Positions 10,004 through 17,606 of a stretch of DNA of 64,000 bases are shown here, in pieces; positions within the stretch are counted from its first letter, which is position 1; each line of letters opens with the position of its first letter. The DNA is from Planctomycetes bacterium syqfu (lineage in GTDB: Bacteria; Planctomycetota; Phycisphaerae; Phycisphaerales; Phycisphaeraceae). The stretch lies in NCBI GenBank assembly GCA_020974905.1, contig CP087563.1, forward strand, positions 7,130,001-7,194,000. The letters are read 5' to 3'. The position numbers and the translations under genes were made by a program. The notes under the pieces were generated by a model that did no database searches, was not told the origin of the DNA, and worked only from the letters and a program-made list of their open reading frames with translations.

Positions 10004-11215
10004 TTAAGAGATCGACACCATCAATGCAGCAAAGACATCCGGATCAAGCAACTGGCGAACCAAGCGATTGGCAGCAGACGTCCGTAAGACATGAGCGCGG
10101 CCAAAAGCGTGGTCAATCGCACCGATGGCATGATCCATGGGCGCATCGGTTTGGGTAAAGAGTCGGGCGGTGCCTAGGCATAGGGGGTAAAGCAGACACA
10201 AACTGCGCAGTCCGTCGAGCAGGTCCAGATCGTGATTGGCTGAACCCATAAAACCCAACGTTTGCAGACGGGTTTTGATCAGTTGATCCAGTAATGACAG
10301 GTCGATTTTCCCGTCGTGGGTTTTATCAAAGAGTTGGGAACGCTTGCCACTGCCTGCTGGGTACATGCTGCCCAGTGCGTTGACGGAGACCTTACCTGAA
10401 CCGAAAAACACGATGCTTGCTGCACGCTTGATCCGACCGACGCGTTTATCCAGCACGTCTTCATCTCGGCGGAGATACATGGATAACAGGTTGGCCAGCG
10501 TATAGCGATCGACTTTGCGTAACTTCGCTGCGTCGGTTTCGTCAACCCATTTGGTGACGTGTTCAACCAGTGGTTGATACAACTGTCCCAACGCTTCACG
10601 ATCCAGTTCGGTCGCTTGCTGATGGCTAAGCCAATCGCAGAATCCGTAAAGGAACATGGCCTTGTGAGCAACCGTCGGCAAACTCGGCAGCAGGGCGGAG
10701 AGAAAATCGACGATCCCCTGAATCTGCTCTTCATCCAGATTACATCGCTGCTGCTCGGTGAACGGGCGGGCATCCTCGAGCACGATGTCAGCGAGTTTAC
10801 TTAACTGGTTGGACTTGTACCGATCACCTTTGTTCTGTCGGACGGAGGGACAGTCATGACGCGGGGTGATGCTGACCTTCTCACCAAATGTTCGATGCAT
10901 GGAGAACGGGAAAAGTTGGCATCCCACCGGTTTGGCGGACTCCCCGAATTGTTCGTGAATCCGGCAGTAGCCGTTGTCGGGATTGAGAAAAATGCAATCG
11001 CCATTGGGCTTGTGTGCAAGGAAGGTCTGTCCACTGTGGAGCATGTTGATGGTTTGCCTACCCAGCGGATCACCGGTCGGCCAACGCAGCGAAGCAATGC
11101 GATCGATCTCATCCGGCAGTAACTGGACATGCCAATGCCGGCAGCAATTCCCGCAGCTATGACAGGAGAAACGCTTGTCTTCGAGGATGTTGAGCTTGAG
11201 TGGCTTTGCCGTCAT
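10004..11215 (-). CDS. YkgJ-family cysteine-cluster protein
   Basis: A 403-residue protein whose N-terminus has the Cys cluster typical of YkgJ-type putative zinc- or iron-chelating proteins: FSCHSCGNCCRHWHVQL (residues ~13-30), then more Cys at CIFLNPDNGYCRIHEQFG and VGCQLFPF. The remaining ~270 residues are mostly helical and not recognised. The function of the family is not established; an Fe-S oxidoreductase-like role is often suggested. The ATG at 11215 is preferred over GTG 11221. It starts 18 bp after the purL stop on the same strand, so the two are probably co-transcribed, although no metabolic link is evident. Confidence 0.75.
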   Translation of the reverse strand: MTAKPLKLNILEDKRFSCHSCGNCCRHWHVQLLPDEIDRIASLRWPTGDPLGRQTINMLHSGQTFLAHKPNGDCIFLNPDNGYCRIHEQFGESAKPVGCQLFPFSMHRTFGEKVSITPRHDCPSVRQNKGDRYKSNQLSKLADIVLEDARPFTEQQRCNLDEEQIQGIVDFLSALLPSLPTVAHKAMFLYGFCDWLSHQQATELDREALGQLYQPLVEHVTKWVDETDAAKLRKVDRYTLANLLSMYLRRDEDVLDKRVGRIKRAASIVFFGSGKVSVNALGSMYPAGSGKRSQLFDKTHDGKIDLSLLDQLIKTRLQTLGFMGSANHDLDLLDGLRSLCLLYPLCLGTARLFTQTDAPMDHAIGAIDHAFGRAHVLRTSAANRLVRQLLDPDVFAALMVSIS

Positions 11216-11233
11216 TACCACAGACCCATGTAC

Positions 11234-14200
11234 TTACCAATCCAGCGTTCCCAACCAGGCTGCTTTCAACTCAGCCAGGGACTGTTCGAGCAATTGGCCG
11301 GCTTCGGCACTGCGGACGGTGAGTTTATCCGAGTCATTGAAGCGACCGACTTCACCAAACGGAATCTGCTTGTCACGCAGCAGTCGGATGATTTCGTCTA
11401 AGTTCTCTGGCTTGACTTCCAGCAGGTATCGGCTGGGGGTTTCCGCAAAGGCTGCAGAGACATCATCAAGCTTGCCGGTGCTTGCAACGGCGGTGAGATC
11501 GATATCCAAACCGATGCCGCCTGCAAAGGCCATCTCGGCTGCAGCAACAAGCAAACCACCATCGGAACAGTCGTGGGCGGACACCACCTTACTGTGATGG
11601 ATCAGGCCCGCGACGATGGCAGCCTGGCAGGGACCGTCATGCAGGTCGGTCCTGGGCACGGTCATGTCGCGACTGGTGTCACTGTAGGACATGGTGTAAT
11701 GCGAGCCGAGCATGGCGGGCGTCGTGTTACCAATCAACAGGAGAATATTCCCCGCGGCCTTGGCGTCCATGGTGCAGGTCTTGGTCGCATCCTGAACGAT
11801 CCCCATCGCGGAGATGAGCATGGTCGGGGGGATGGAGATGACTTCACCTGAGTCGGTGGTGAACTGGTTGTTCAGTGAATCCTTGCCGGAGACGAATGGC
11901 GTCTTGTAGGCCAGTGAACCGTCGTAACAGGCTTCGGCAGAGCGGACCAGTGAGCCAAGGTTCTCAGGCTTGTCACAGCTGGGCCAGCAGAAGTTATCGA
12001 GGATGCAAATCTTGGACGGATCCGCACCGGTGCAGACCACGTTACGCACGGCTTCGTCGATGGCAGCGAGCGTCATCCAGTAGCTGTCGCCCTTGGATTT
12101 TTCACCCATGCCGGTTTGCAGACCGCTACCCAGTGCGATGCCCTTGTTGGAGTTGAGCTTGGGACGCAGGACCGACGCGTCAGACGGGCCGTCCTGATTC
12201 GGGCCGGTGAGTGGTTTGACAGCTGCACCACCCTGAACTTCGTGATCGTACTGGCGAATGATCCAGTGCTTCGAAGCGATGTTGGGATGAGCAAGCAACG
12301 TCTTAAGTGCATCACCCATGTCTGACGGTTTGTCTGCAACAGGATGCGACTGAGCGGTTTGATATTTTCCGGGGGTCCACTGAGCCTTGCGGGTGGGCGT
12401 GGGGATGCCGTCATGAAGCAGGGGCATGGACAGGCGTCCGACTTCCTGCTCGCGATAGGTCAGAATCAGTTCCGGTTCACCAGCATCATTGGTGTAGCCA
12501 AAGGTGCCCAGGTCACAAACTTCCACGTCTTCCGAAGCACAGATGGCCATGACCTTTTCGACATGTTCTTCGGGAACTGAGAGCACCATGCGTTCCTGTG
12601 CTTCGGAGATCCAGATTTCGGTGTAGCTTAAGCCACGGTATTTCAGGGGTGCGTTGTCGAGGACGACTTTGGCGCCGACCTTCTCACCCATTTCACCGAC
12701 AGCTGACGAAAAACCGCCTGCACCGCAGTCGGTGATGGCGGAGAACAGTGGACCGCCTTCGTGGTCACGGGCTTGGAGGATGACGTCAAGGGTTTGTTTT
12801 TCGGTGATGGCGTTACCGATCTGAACCGCATGCGAGAATTCATCCGCATGAGTATCGGTGAGTTCAGCACTGGAGAAGGTTGCGCCATGGATACCGTCGC
12901 GACCAGTGCGTCCGCCGATGGCAATGATGTGGTCACCGGGTTGCGGGTCACCGAAGCATTTGTCCAATGGGATCATGCCGATGCAGCCAGCGAAAACGAG
13001 GGGATTGCCCAGGTAATCGTCGTGGAACCAGACGCTGCCGTTGACGGTGGGGATGCCCATGCGGTTGCCGTAGTCACGGACACCTGCGACGACCTGCTGG
13101 AGGATGCGCTTGGGCGGGATGACGCCGGTGGGGATGGGCTTGGTTTGCTGGGGGTGTGCAACACAGAACACGTCGGTGTTGGCGATGGGTTTACCTGCCA
13201 GTCCGGTGCCCATGATGTCGCGGATACAGCCGCCGATCCCGGTAGCAGCACCGCCGTAGGGTTCAATGGCTGAGGGATGGTTGTGGGTTTCAACTTTGAT
13301 GCACACGGCATCTTCGTCGTCGAGCTTGACGATGCCTGCATTGTCAACGAACACGCTGATACACCACTTGTCCATGCCGTGTTCGGTCATGAGTTTGTTG
13401 GTGGCGGCAGCGATGGTGGACTTGAGCAGGTTGTTGATGGTGACTGATCCGTCTTCGTGGACTTCGTGACCGGGACGTGAAGCCCAGTTGATCGCGTCAT
13501 CACCTTCAGGCTGCGTGTAGAGGACGGTGCTCTTGAGGGTCTTGTGGACGCAGTGTTCCGACCAGGTCTGAGCGAAGGTCTCAAGCTCAATGTCGGTGGG
13601 TTCGCGTTCGGCTTTGCGGTAGTAATCCTGGATGGCCTTCATCTCTTCAAGAGAGAGGAACAGGTGGCCTTCACGGGAGAGTTTGGTCAATGCTTCGTCA
13701 TTCAGATCACGCATGGGAACATGGGTCAGATGCATTTTGTAAGGCGTACCGGTCATGAAGGACTCGGGGTGATACGCCTTGGCATAGATGTCCTGAATGA
13801 CAGGGTTAGCTAATGACGCCTGGGCAAACTCGGTAAGGGCAGCTTCGTCAGGTGTCGCACCCAAAACGTCGTAGCGGGCGCCGGTGGTGACTTCCAATTG
13901 TTCTGCTGTCAGGCCGGTGCTGCTGAGCATTTCGAGGATGGCAGACTTGGTCGACTGGGCGACGGGGTCCATGACGCCGGGCTTGTAGTGGACTTCCACG
14001 CTGCCTGAATTGTCGGAAATCGGGCTGACTCCCACCGCGAACTCCTGGCAGACCGGATCGCAGAGAAGCTCGGTGGCAATCTGGTTGGCCTGCTCGGTAC
14101 TGATGGGGGATTGGATCAAATAAATGCTTGCAGCTCGGAGGTTTGCATTATCACCAAATCGCTGGGCAACCGTCTCTTCATGGGGGTGAGCCAGTGCGTC

Positions 14201-14284
14201 GGCTTCGCCGGTTCTGGGCCAGATTTCAATGCGGTAGACCGTCTGGGTGAGCTGCGGGGCGTCCGGGGCGTCGGTTTGTGTCAT
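11234..14284 (-). CDS. purL: Phosphoribosylformylglycinamidine synthase, PurS-PurL fusion without glutaminase
   Basis: A 1016-residue enzyme of purine synthesis (FGAR + glutamine + ATP to FGAM). Residues ~14-170 contain two PurS-like units (VYRIEIWP... and VEVHYKPGVMDPVAQSTK). Then comes the PurL linker and core: ETFAQTWSEHCVHKT, VETHNHPSAIEPYGGAATGIGG with the conserved His, DCGAGGFSSAVGEMGEKVG, and a second half with SGKDSLNNQ and AHDCSDGGLLVAAAEMAFAGG. There is no C-terminal glutaminase domain, so a separate PurQ must supply ammonia. It is longer than small Bacillus-type PurL (~740 aa) and shorter than the enterobacterial fusion (~1295 aa). AGGAAG stands 9 nt before the ATG, a clear Shine-Dalgarno. 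The YkgJ-like gene follows 18 bp downstream. Confidence 0.92.
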   Translation of the reverse strand: MTQTDAPDAPQLTQTVYRIEIWPRTGEADALAHPHEETVAQRFGDNANLRAASIYLIQSPISTEQANQIATELLCDPVCQEFAVGVSPISDNSGSVEVHYKPGVMDPVAQSTKSAILEMLSSTGLTAEQLEVTTGARYDVLGATPDEAALTEFAQASLANPVIQDIYAKAYHPESFMTGTPYKMHLTHVPMRDLNDEALTKLSREGHLFLSLEEMKAIQDYYRKAEREPTDIELETFAQTWSEHCVHKTLKSTVLYTQPEGDDAINWASRPGHEVHEDGSVTINNLLKSTIAAATNKLMTEHGMDKWCISVFVDNAGIVKLDDEDAVCIKVETHNHPSAIEPYGGAATGIGGCIRDIMGTGLAGKPIANTDVFCVAHPQQTKPIPTGVIPPKRILQQVVAGVRDYGNRMGIPTVNGSVWFHDDYLGNPLVFAGCIGMIPLDKCFGDPQPGDHIIAIGGRTGRDGIHGATFSSAELTDTHADEFSHAVQIGNAITEKQTLDVILQARDHEGGPLFSAITDCGAGGFSSAVGEMGEKVGAKVVLDNAPLKYRGLSYTEIWISEAQERMVLSVPEEHVEKVMAICASEDVEVCDLGTFGYTNDAGEPELILTYREQEVGRLSMPLLHDGIPTPTRKAQWTPGKYQTAQSHPVADKPSDMGDALKTLLAHPNIASKHWIIRQYDHEVQGGAAVKPLTGPNQDGPSDASVLRPKLNSNKGIALGSGLQTGMGEKSKGDSYWMTLAAIDEAVRNVVCTGADPSKICILDNFCWPSCDKPENLGSLVRSAEACYDGSLAYKTPFVSGKDSLNNQFTTDSGEVISIPPTMLISAMGIVQDATKTCTMDAKAAGNILLLIGNTTPAMLGSHYTMSYSDTSRDMTVPRTDLHDGPCQAAIVAGLIHHSKVVSAHDCSDGGLLVAAAEMAFAGGIGLDIDLTAVASTGKLDDVSAAFAETPSRYLLEVKPENLDEIIRLLRDKQIPFGEVGRFNDSDKLTVRSAEAGQLLEQSLAELKAAWLGTLDW

Positions 14285-14489
14285 CGTCGCTTACTTCCTG
14301 CGAGGGTGTCGGGGGTCAAAAATCACTGTCAGAATAAGGATGATAAGGTCTATAAGGTCTGGCGCAAAATCGAAGGGCCTGTTCCTGCCTCTTTGTTCAG
14401 TGATTGCTTCAGGTTTACTTGCATTGAACCGATCCAGATTGTTACACGGTAATACGTCAACCCACACGCAATCATGAGGATTTTACATC

Positions 14490-14897
14490 ATGCGAGCAAT
14501 GCTCCTCATCACAGTGACACTTGTTCTGACCGGTTTACTCACGGGATGTGGCGGTAACGATGCCTCCGCCCAGAGTTCGAGCGTGGTCAACGGCACGGCT
14601 GTGTTAACCTTTCACTTGCCCGATGATGCTGGCCAAATCCGTTGCCCGGGAAGCTTATCGGAAGATGACAAGATTCTGATCAACGTCACCAAGAAAGTCG
14701 GGGCCACCGTGTTCCGACTCAACGGCACGATGCAGATCCGCGAACGCACCTCCTCCAACGCCCGCATCTTCGTCCGTGCCATGCTCTATAAAGACGGACG
14801 TCCTGACGGTTCCTTCAACTTCACCGTCGAAGTCACCCCCGGCAACACCAAGATCGTCAACCTCGGCCAGGGCATGATGCTGCATGCGAGTTTGTGA
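14490..14897 (+). CDS. Small predicted lipoprotein of unknown function
   Basis: 135 residues. The N-terminus MRAMLLITVTLVLTGLLTGC ends in a good lipobox (LLTGC, Cys20), so the protein is expected to be lipid-anchored. The mature part is beta-rich (VVNGTAVLTFHLPDDAGQ, FNFTVEVTPGNTKIVNLGQG) and resembles a small Ig-like or transthyretin-like fold, but no family was recognised. GAGGA lies about 9 nt before the ATG. It is divergent from purL and followed by a small membrane protein. Confidence 0.7.
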   Translation: MRAMLLITVTLVLTGLLTGCGGNDASAQSSSVVNGTAVLTFHLPDDAGQIRCPGSLSEDDKILINVTKKVGATVFRLNGTMQIRERTSSNARIFVRAMLYKDGRPDGSFNFTVEVTPGNTKIVNLGQGMMLHASL

Positions 14898-14924
14898 TGA
14901 TCTGTTGATCTGGTTTGATTGTCA

Positions 14925-14930
14925 TACAAT
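14925..14930 (+). promoter_or_regulatory. -10-like box, leaderless arrangement
   Basis: TACAAT at 14925-14930, exactly 6 nt before the ATG at 14937. No convincing -35 at 16-18 nt spacing and no Shine-Dalgarno. Confidence 0.4.
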
Positions 14931-14936
14931 TCAGTG

Positions 14937-15257
14937 ATGTCTGATTCGGGGAAGCCATCCAACGTTCCGAGCTTGAATCGCGTGTTAAATCATCCATTGG
15001 CTGAGGCATGGATAGGTTTTGCTTTTGGTTATCTCATGGTGGCAATTTTGGCTTTTGTCGCATTGATGGGTACGGTCAGTTTGCGCGTCATTGTTTGGGA
15101 ATTGCCACCAATGCCTAAAGAGAATGGACATGCAATCTTTCTCACCATGATGATCGGTGGTGGCTTCGTTTTACCTGCCATCACGGGATTGTGCTACGCC
15201 TCCTATCGCTACAAACGCGCTAAACGCAGAATAACCAATCAACCCTCCCGGCTCTGA
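14937..15257 (+). CDS. Small two-helix membrane protein, hypothetical
   Basis: 106 residues with two predicted membrane segments: roughly residues 26-52 (WIGFAFGYLMVAILAFVALM...) and 72-90 (ILTMMIGGGFVLPAITGLC-like stretch). A basic tail follows (YRYKRAKRRITNQPSRL), placing the C-terminus in the cytoplasm. No family was recognised. A TTG six codons earlier (14919) is possible, but the ATG is chosen because a TACAAT box sits 6 nt before it. The 3' end overlaps the convergent XylR-like gene by 19 bp. Confidence 0.55.
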   Translation: MSDSGKPSNVPSLNRVLNHPLAEAWIGFAFGYLMVAILAFVALMGTVSLRVIVWELPPMPKENGHAIFLTMMIGGGFVLPAITGLCYASYRYKRAKRRITNQPSRL

Positions 15258-16378
15258 TGCAGATCGCGATATTGCTTGGGCGTGTGCTTCATGGCTTTGG
15301 CAAAGGTCGCATGAAATCTTGCACGTCCTGAAAAACCCGACGCTTCACCCACCTCTGCAATGGATAAATCCGTATCAATGAGCAGGCGACAGGCACGCTC
15401 GATATGCACACGCTGAATCTCTTCATAAACAGAACGCTGTAAAAACTGTTGGAATCGTCGTTCCAAAACACGCCGGGAAATCGGTACGCGCGAAACAATG
15501 TCCGTTACCGAGATCGGCTGGGCAGCATGTTGGCGAATGAAGGCTAACGCAGCGGTGATGCTCTCATCCGCAATGGCGGTGATGTCCGTGGACTTGCGCG
15601 TCACCGCCTGCACGGGTGGGAACTTGGTAATGCAGTTGTCGGTCATCTCCCCCTTGATCATCTGGTCAAGCAGACGCGCAGCTTCAAAGCCGATCTTAAA
15701 TGTCGGCAAATCCACACTCGATAACGACACATGGCTGGCTTCCACCAGCAGGTCATCATTGTCCGCCCCCAACACCGCGATTTGCTCAGGTACCTTCAAG
15801 CCCAGGGACTCAGCGATGTTGATCACTTTGATGGCATACTCATCGTTGGCTGCAAACAACGCAGCAGGAAGTTGAAGTTGTTTTAGCAAGTGTTCGATCT
15901 GGTCAAGGTTCCAGATGGCGTCGACCTGATATTCCGCGGATCGCACGCCGTCAGCAAAACCGCGATGACGTTGTGCAACGAACGATGAAATCTCCGGCAG
16001 CAGATCCGAGTGTCCAACGAAAGCAAAGTGTCTGAATCCACGGTCCAGAAAATGCTTCGCTGCCAATCGTCCAATCAGATAGTCATCCGCCAGCACCGAT
16101 GTCGGATACAGTCCGGGCAGAATCGACGAGACACAGACGACGGGCTTGTTGATCTGGTTAATCGTCTTGAGCGTCTGCTCGTCGGGGATCATGACGATCA
16201 GGCCATCACCTTCCCATTGGTCAATGAACGAAGCCGGTTGGAAAATCCATGTCCGGAGCATGGAGAGCTGCCACTGCTGATAGCGTTGGTAGGCCAGTAC
16301 ACCGCGCGTGACACCCCGACCGTATGTGCCGATTGGGTCGATCATGATGCCGACATTAATTGGGGAGATTTTGGACAT
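15239..16378 (-). CDS. XylR-type AraC-family regulator with sugar-binding sensor domain
   Basis: A 379-residue regulator. Residues ~1-265 form a LacI/periplasmic-binding-protein-like sensor (PINVGIMIDPIGTYGRGVTRG, FRHFAFVGHSDLL, VAVLGADNDDLL-type strand). Residues ~275-375 form a double helix-turn-helix AraC domain (ITAALAFIRQHAAQPISVTD, VSRRVLERRFQQFLQRSVYEE-like helix, SIAEVGEASGFSGRARFHAT). This is the architecture of Escherichia coli XylR, which senses a sugar and activates adjacent genes. The start at 16378 is ATG; an upstream TTG (16420) would only add a non-conserved extension. It is divergent from the pseudopilin/GH50 agarase genes, so it is the likely agar- or galactan-responsive activator. 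Direct repeats suited to an AraC protein lie in the shared intergenic region. Confidence 0.88.
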   Translation of the reverse strand: MSKISPINVGIMIDPIGTYGRGVTRGVLAYQRYQQWQLSMLRTWIFQPASFIDQWEGDGLIVMIPDEQTLKTINQINKPVVCVSSILPGLYPTSVLADDYLIGRLAAKHFLDRGFRHFAFVGHSDLLPEISSFVAQRHRGFADGVRSAEYQVDAIWNLDQIEHLLKQLQLPAALFAANDEYAIKVINIAESLGLKVPEQIAVLGADNDDLLVEASHVSLSSVDLPTFKIGFEAARLLDQMIKGEMTDNCITKFPPVQAVTRKSTDITAIADESITAALAFIRQHAAQPISVTDIVSRVPISRRVLERRFQQFLQRSVYEEIQRVHIERACRLLIDTDLSIAEVGEASGFSGRARFHATFAKAMKHTPKQYRDLHQSREG

Positions 16379-16587
16379 AAGGAGCCATCGATGGTTGGGG
16401 GCGATATCGTATTGCGTCAAGTGTAAAATGTGACGGAAAACGGGTCAATGGTCAGAAATAAAAAACGTGTTACGTGACTGGTGTGATGTGTTAAAGCCTT
16501 TGTTGTTATTCGCAAGGTGTCAATAATATTTGCAAATCAGGGGGAAAATGGATGTTTGGGATCATTCTGGGTGGGGGAAGTTGAATG

Positions 16588-16652
16588 TGACGCAAAGTGA
16601 TACATCAAAGTCGCATAAAGGCGTTGATGGGGGATAGGCAGGGTTCTAGACT
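16588..16652 (+). promoter_or_regulatory. Putative activator site and promoter of the pseudopilin-agarase operon
   Basis: Two similar half-sites, TGACGCAAAG (16588-16597) and GTCGCATAAAG (16610-16620), are about 21-22 bp apart, i.e. two helical turns, as AraC-family proteins prefer. They end 3 bp before a -35-like TTGATG (16624-16629), followed after 17 nt by TAGACT (16647-16652). The imperfect hexamers directly downstream of the repeats look like an activator-dependent promoter. The rest of the 388-bp region between 16379 and 16766 holds no gene; it also contains ATCAAC/GTTGAT inverted words around 16660-16690. Confidence 0.45.
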
Positions 16653-16766
16653 TATCACAAATCAACAAGGTTGATGACTTTTGTTGATGCGTCACGAACA
16701 AGGCGTCAGATTGGCGTCGCTTCGTGTTTAATCGTTCACTAGAATTCCTGAACTTGAGGTGAAGGT

Positions 16767-17549
16767 ATGTCCACCAGCACAAAAGTAACTCGCTTGACAT
16801 CTCAGTCGGCTTTTACACTCATCGAACTGCTCGTTGTCATTTCGATTATCTCACTGCTCATCTCGATTCTCCTGCCTGCGCTGGGTGCAGCACGCAAACA
16901 GGCGCAGGCCATGGTCTGTGCTTCGAACATGCATCAAATCGGCTTGGCACACACCATGTACCAGAACGACTTCAAAGGCTACAACCTGTCACTGATGACA
17001 GCCAAGGGAGACTGGTATTACTGTGTCTATTCGTTGGACTATCTACCTTCGGAAAATGTCTTCCTCTGCCCGTCGGACACCATGGGTAAATTCTCGCGAG
17101 GCTCAATCTGCTACGGCATCAACTCAACGCTTGTCGGCAACAGTTACAGTTCCGGTGAATCACAATCCCGCTGCACCAAACTTGAAGACCTGCTCCGCAA
17201 GCCCGGGATCAATGATGCCATTGTCTTCTCCGAAGCGGTTCCCGATGGGCATTCGGCATTGCTCAGCGGACGTGGTCAATCCGCACGTGTGAATCCCACG
17301 AACCTGAACATCTGGCCTAAGAACGAAATCCGTTCCGGTGGCTCGCCGTGGATATGGCCCGTCGGTGCCCGTCACAATGACTCAGCGGTAGCAGGTTTTA
17401 TTGATGGTCATGTGGAGCAGCTTGGCTACGAACAGTTGCGCGACATGGACAAGTATTGGTCGCCTGTGAATTACTGGGGTTGGCGTGTGTTCAAGTCCAA
17501 TGCCAACCCGGATCAGTTCAGTTGGTCCACCATGCAGAGCATTCCCTGA
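16767..17549 (+). CDS. Pseudopilin-like protein (prepilin N-terminus, C-terminal DGH motif), module 1
   Basis: A 260-residue protein with a type IV prepilin leader: short basic lead, then [13 protein letters not shown], with the cleavable position before Phe and the conserved Glu at +5. A long hydrophobic helix (~residues 17-45) ends in [12 protein letters not shown]. The globular part holds paired Cys (CASNM, CYGIN) and ends with the RHNDSAVAGFIDGHVEQLG motif, as in the planctomycetal DUF1559-like/H-X9-DG group. These proteins are processed by prepilin peptidase and assemble into pseudopili or stay in the inner membrane; their role in planctomycetes is unproven. GAGG precedes the ATG. The GH50 agarase follows 57 bp later, and the XylR-like regulator is divergent. 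Confidence 0.85.
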   Translation: MSTSTKVTRLTSQSAFTLIELLVVISIISLLISILLPALGAARKQAQAMVCASNMHQIGLAHTMYQNDFKGYNLSLMTAKGDWYYCVYSLDYLPSENVFLCPSDTMGKFSRGSICYGINSTLVGNSYSSGESQSRCTKLEDLLRKPGINDAIVFSEAVPDGHSALLSGRGQSARVNPTNLNIWPKNEIRSGGSPWIWPVGARHNDSAVAGFIDGHVEQLGYEQLRDMDKYWSPVNYWGWRVFKSNANPDQFSWSTMQSIP

Positions 17550-17606
17550 AGCTTGTCATTAACGTCTAAATCCATCATGATGCATGTAGTCTGGAAATCT
17601 TTCTCG

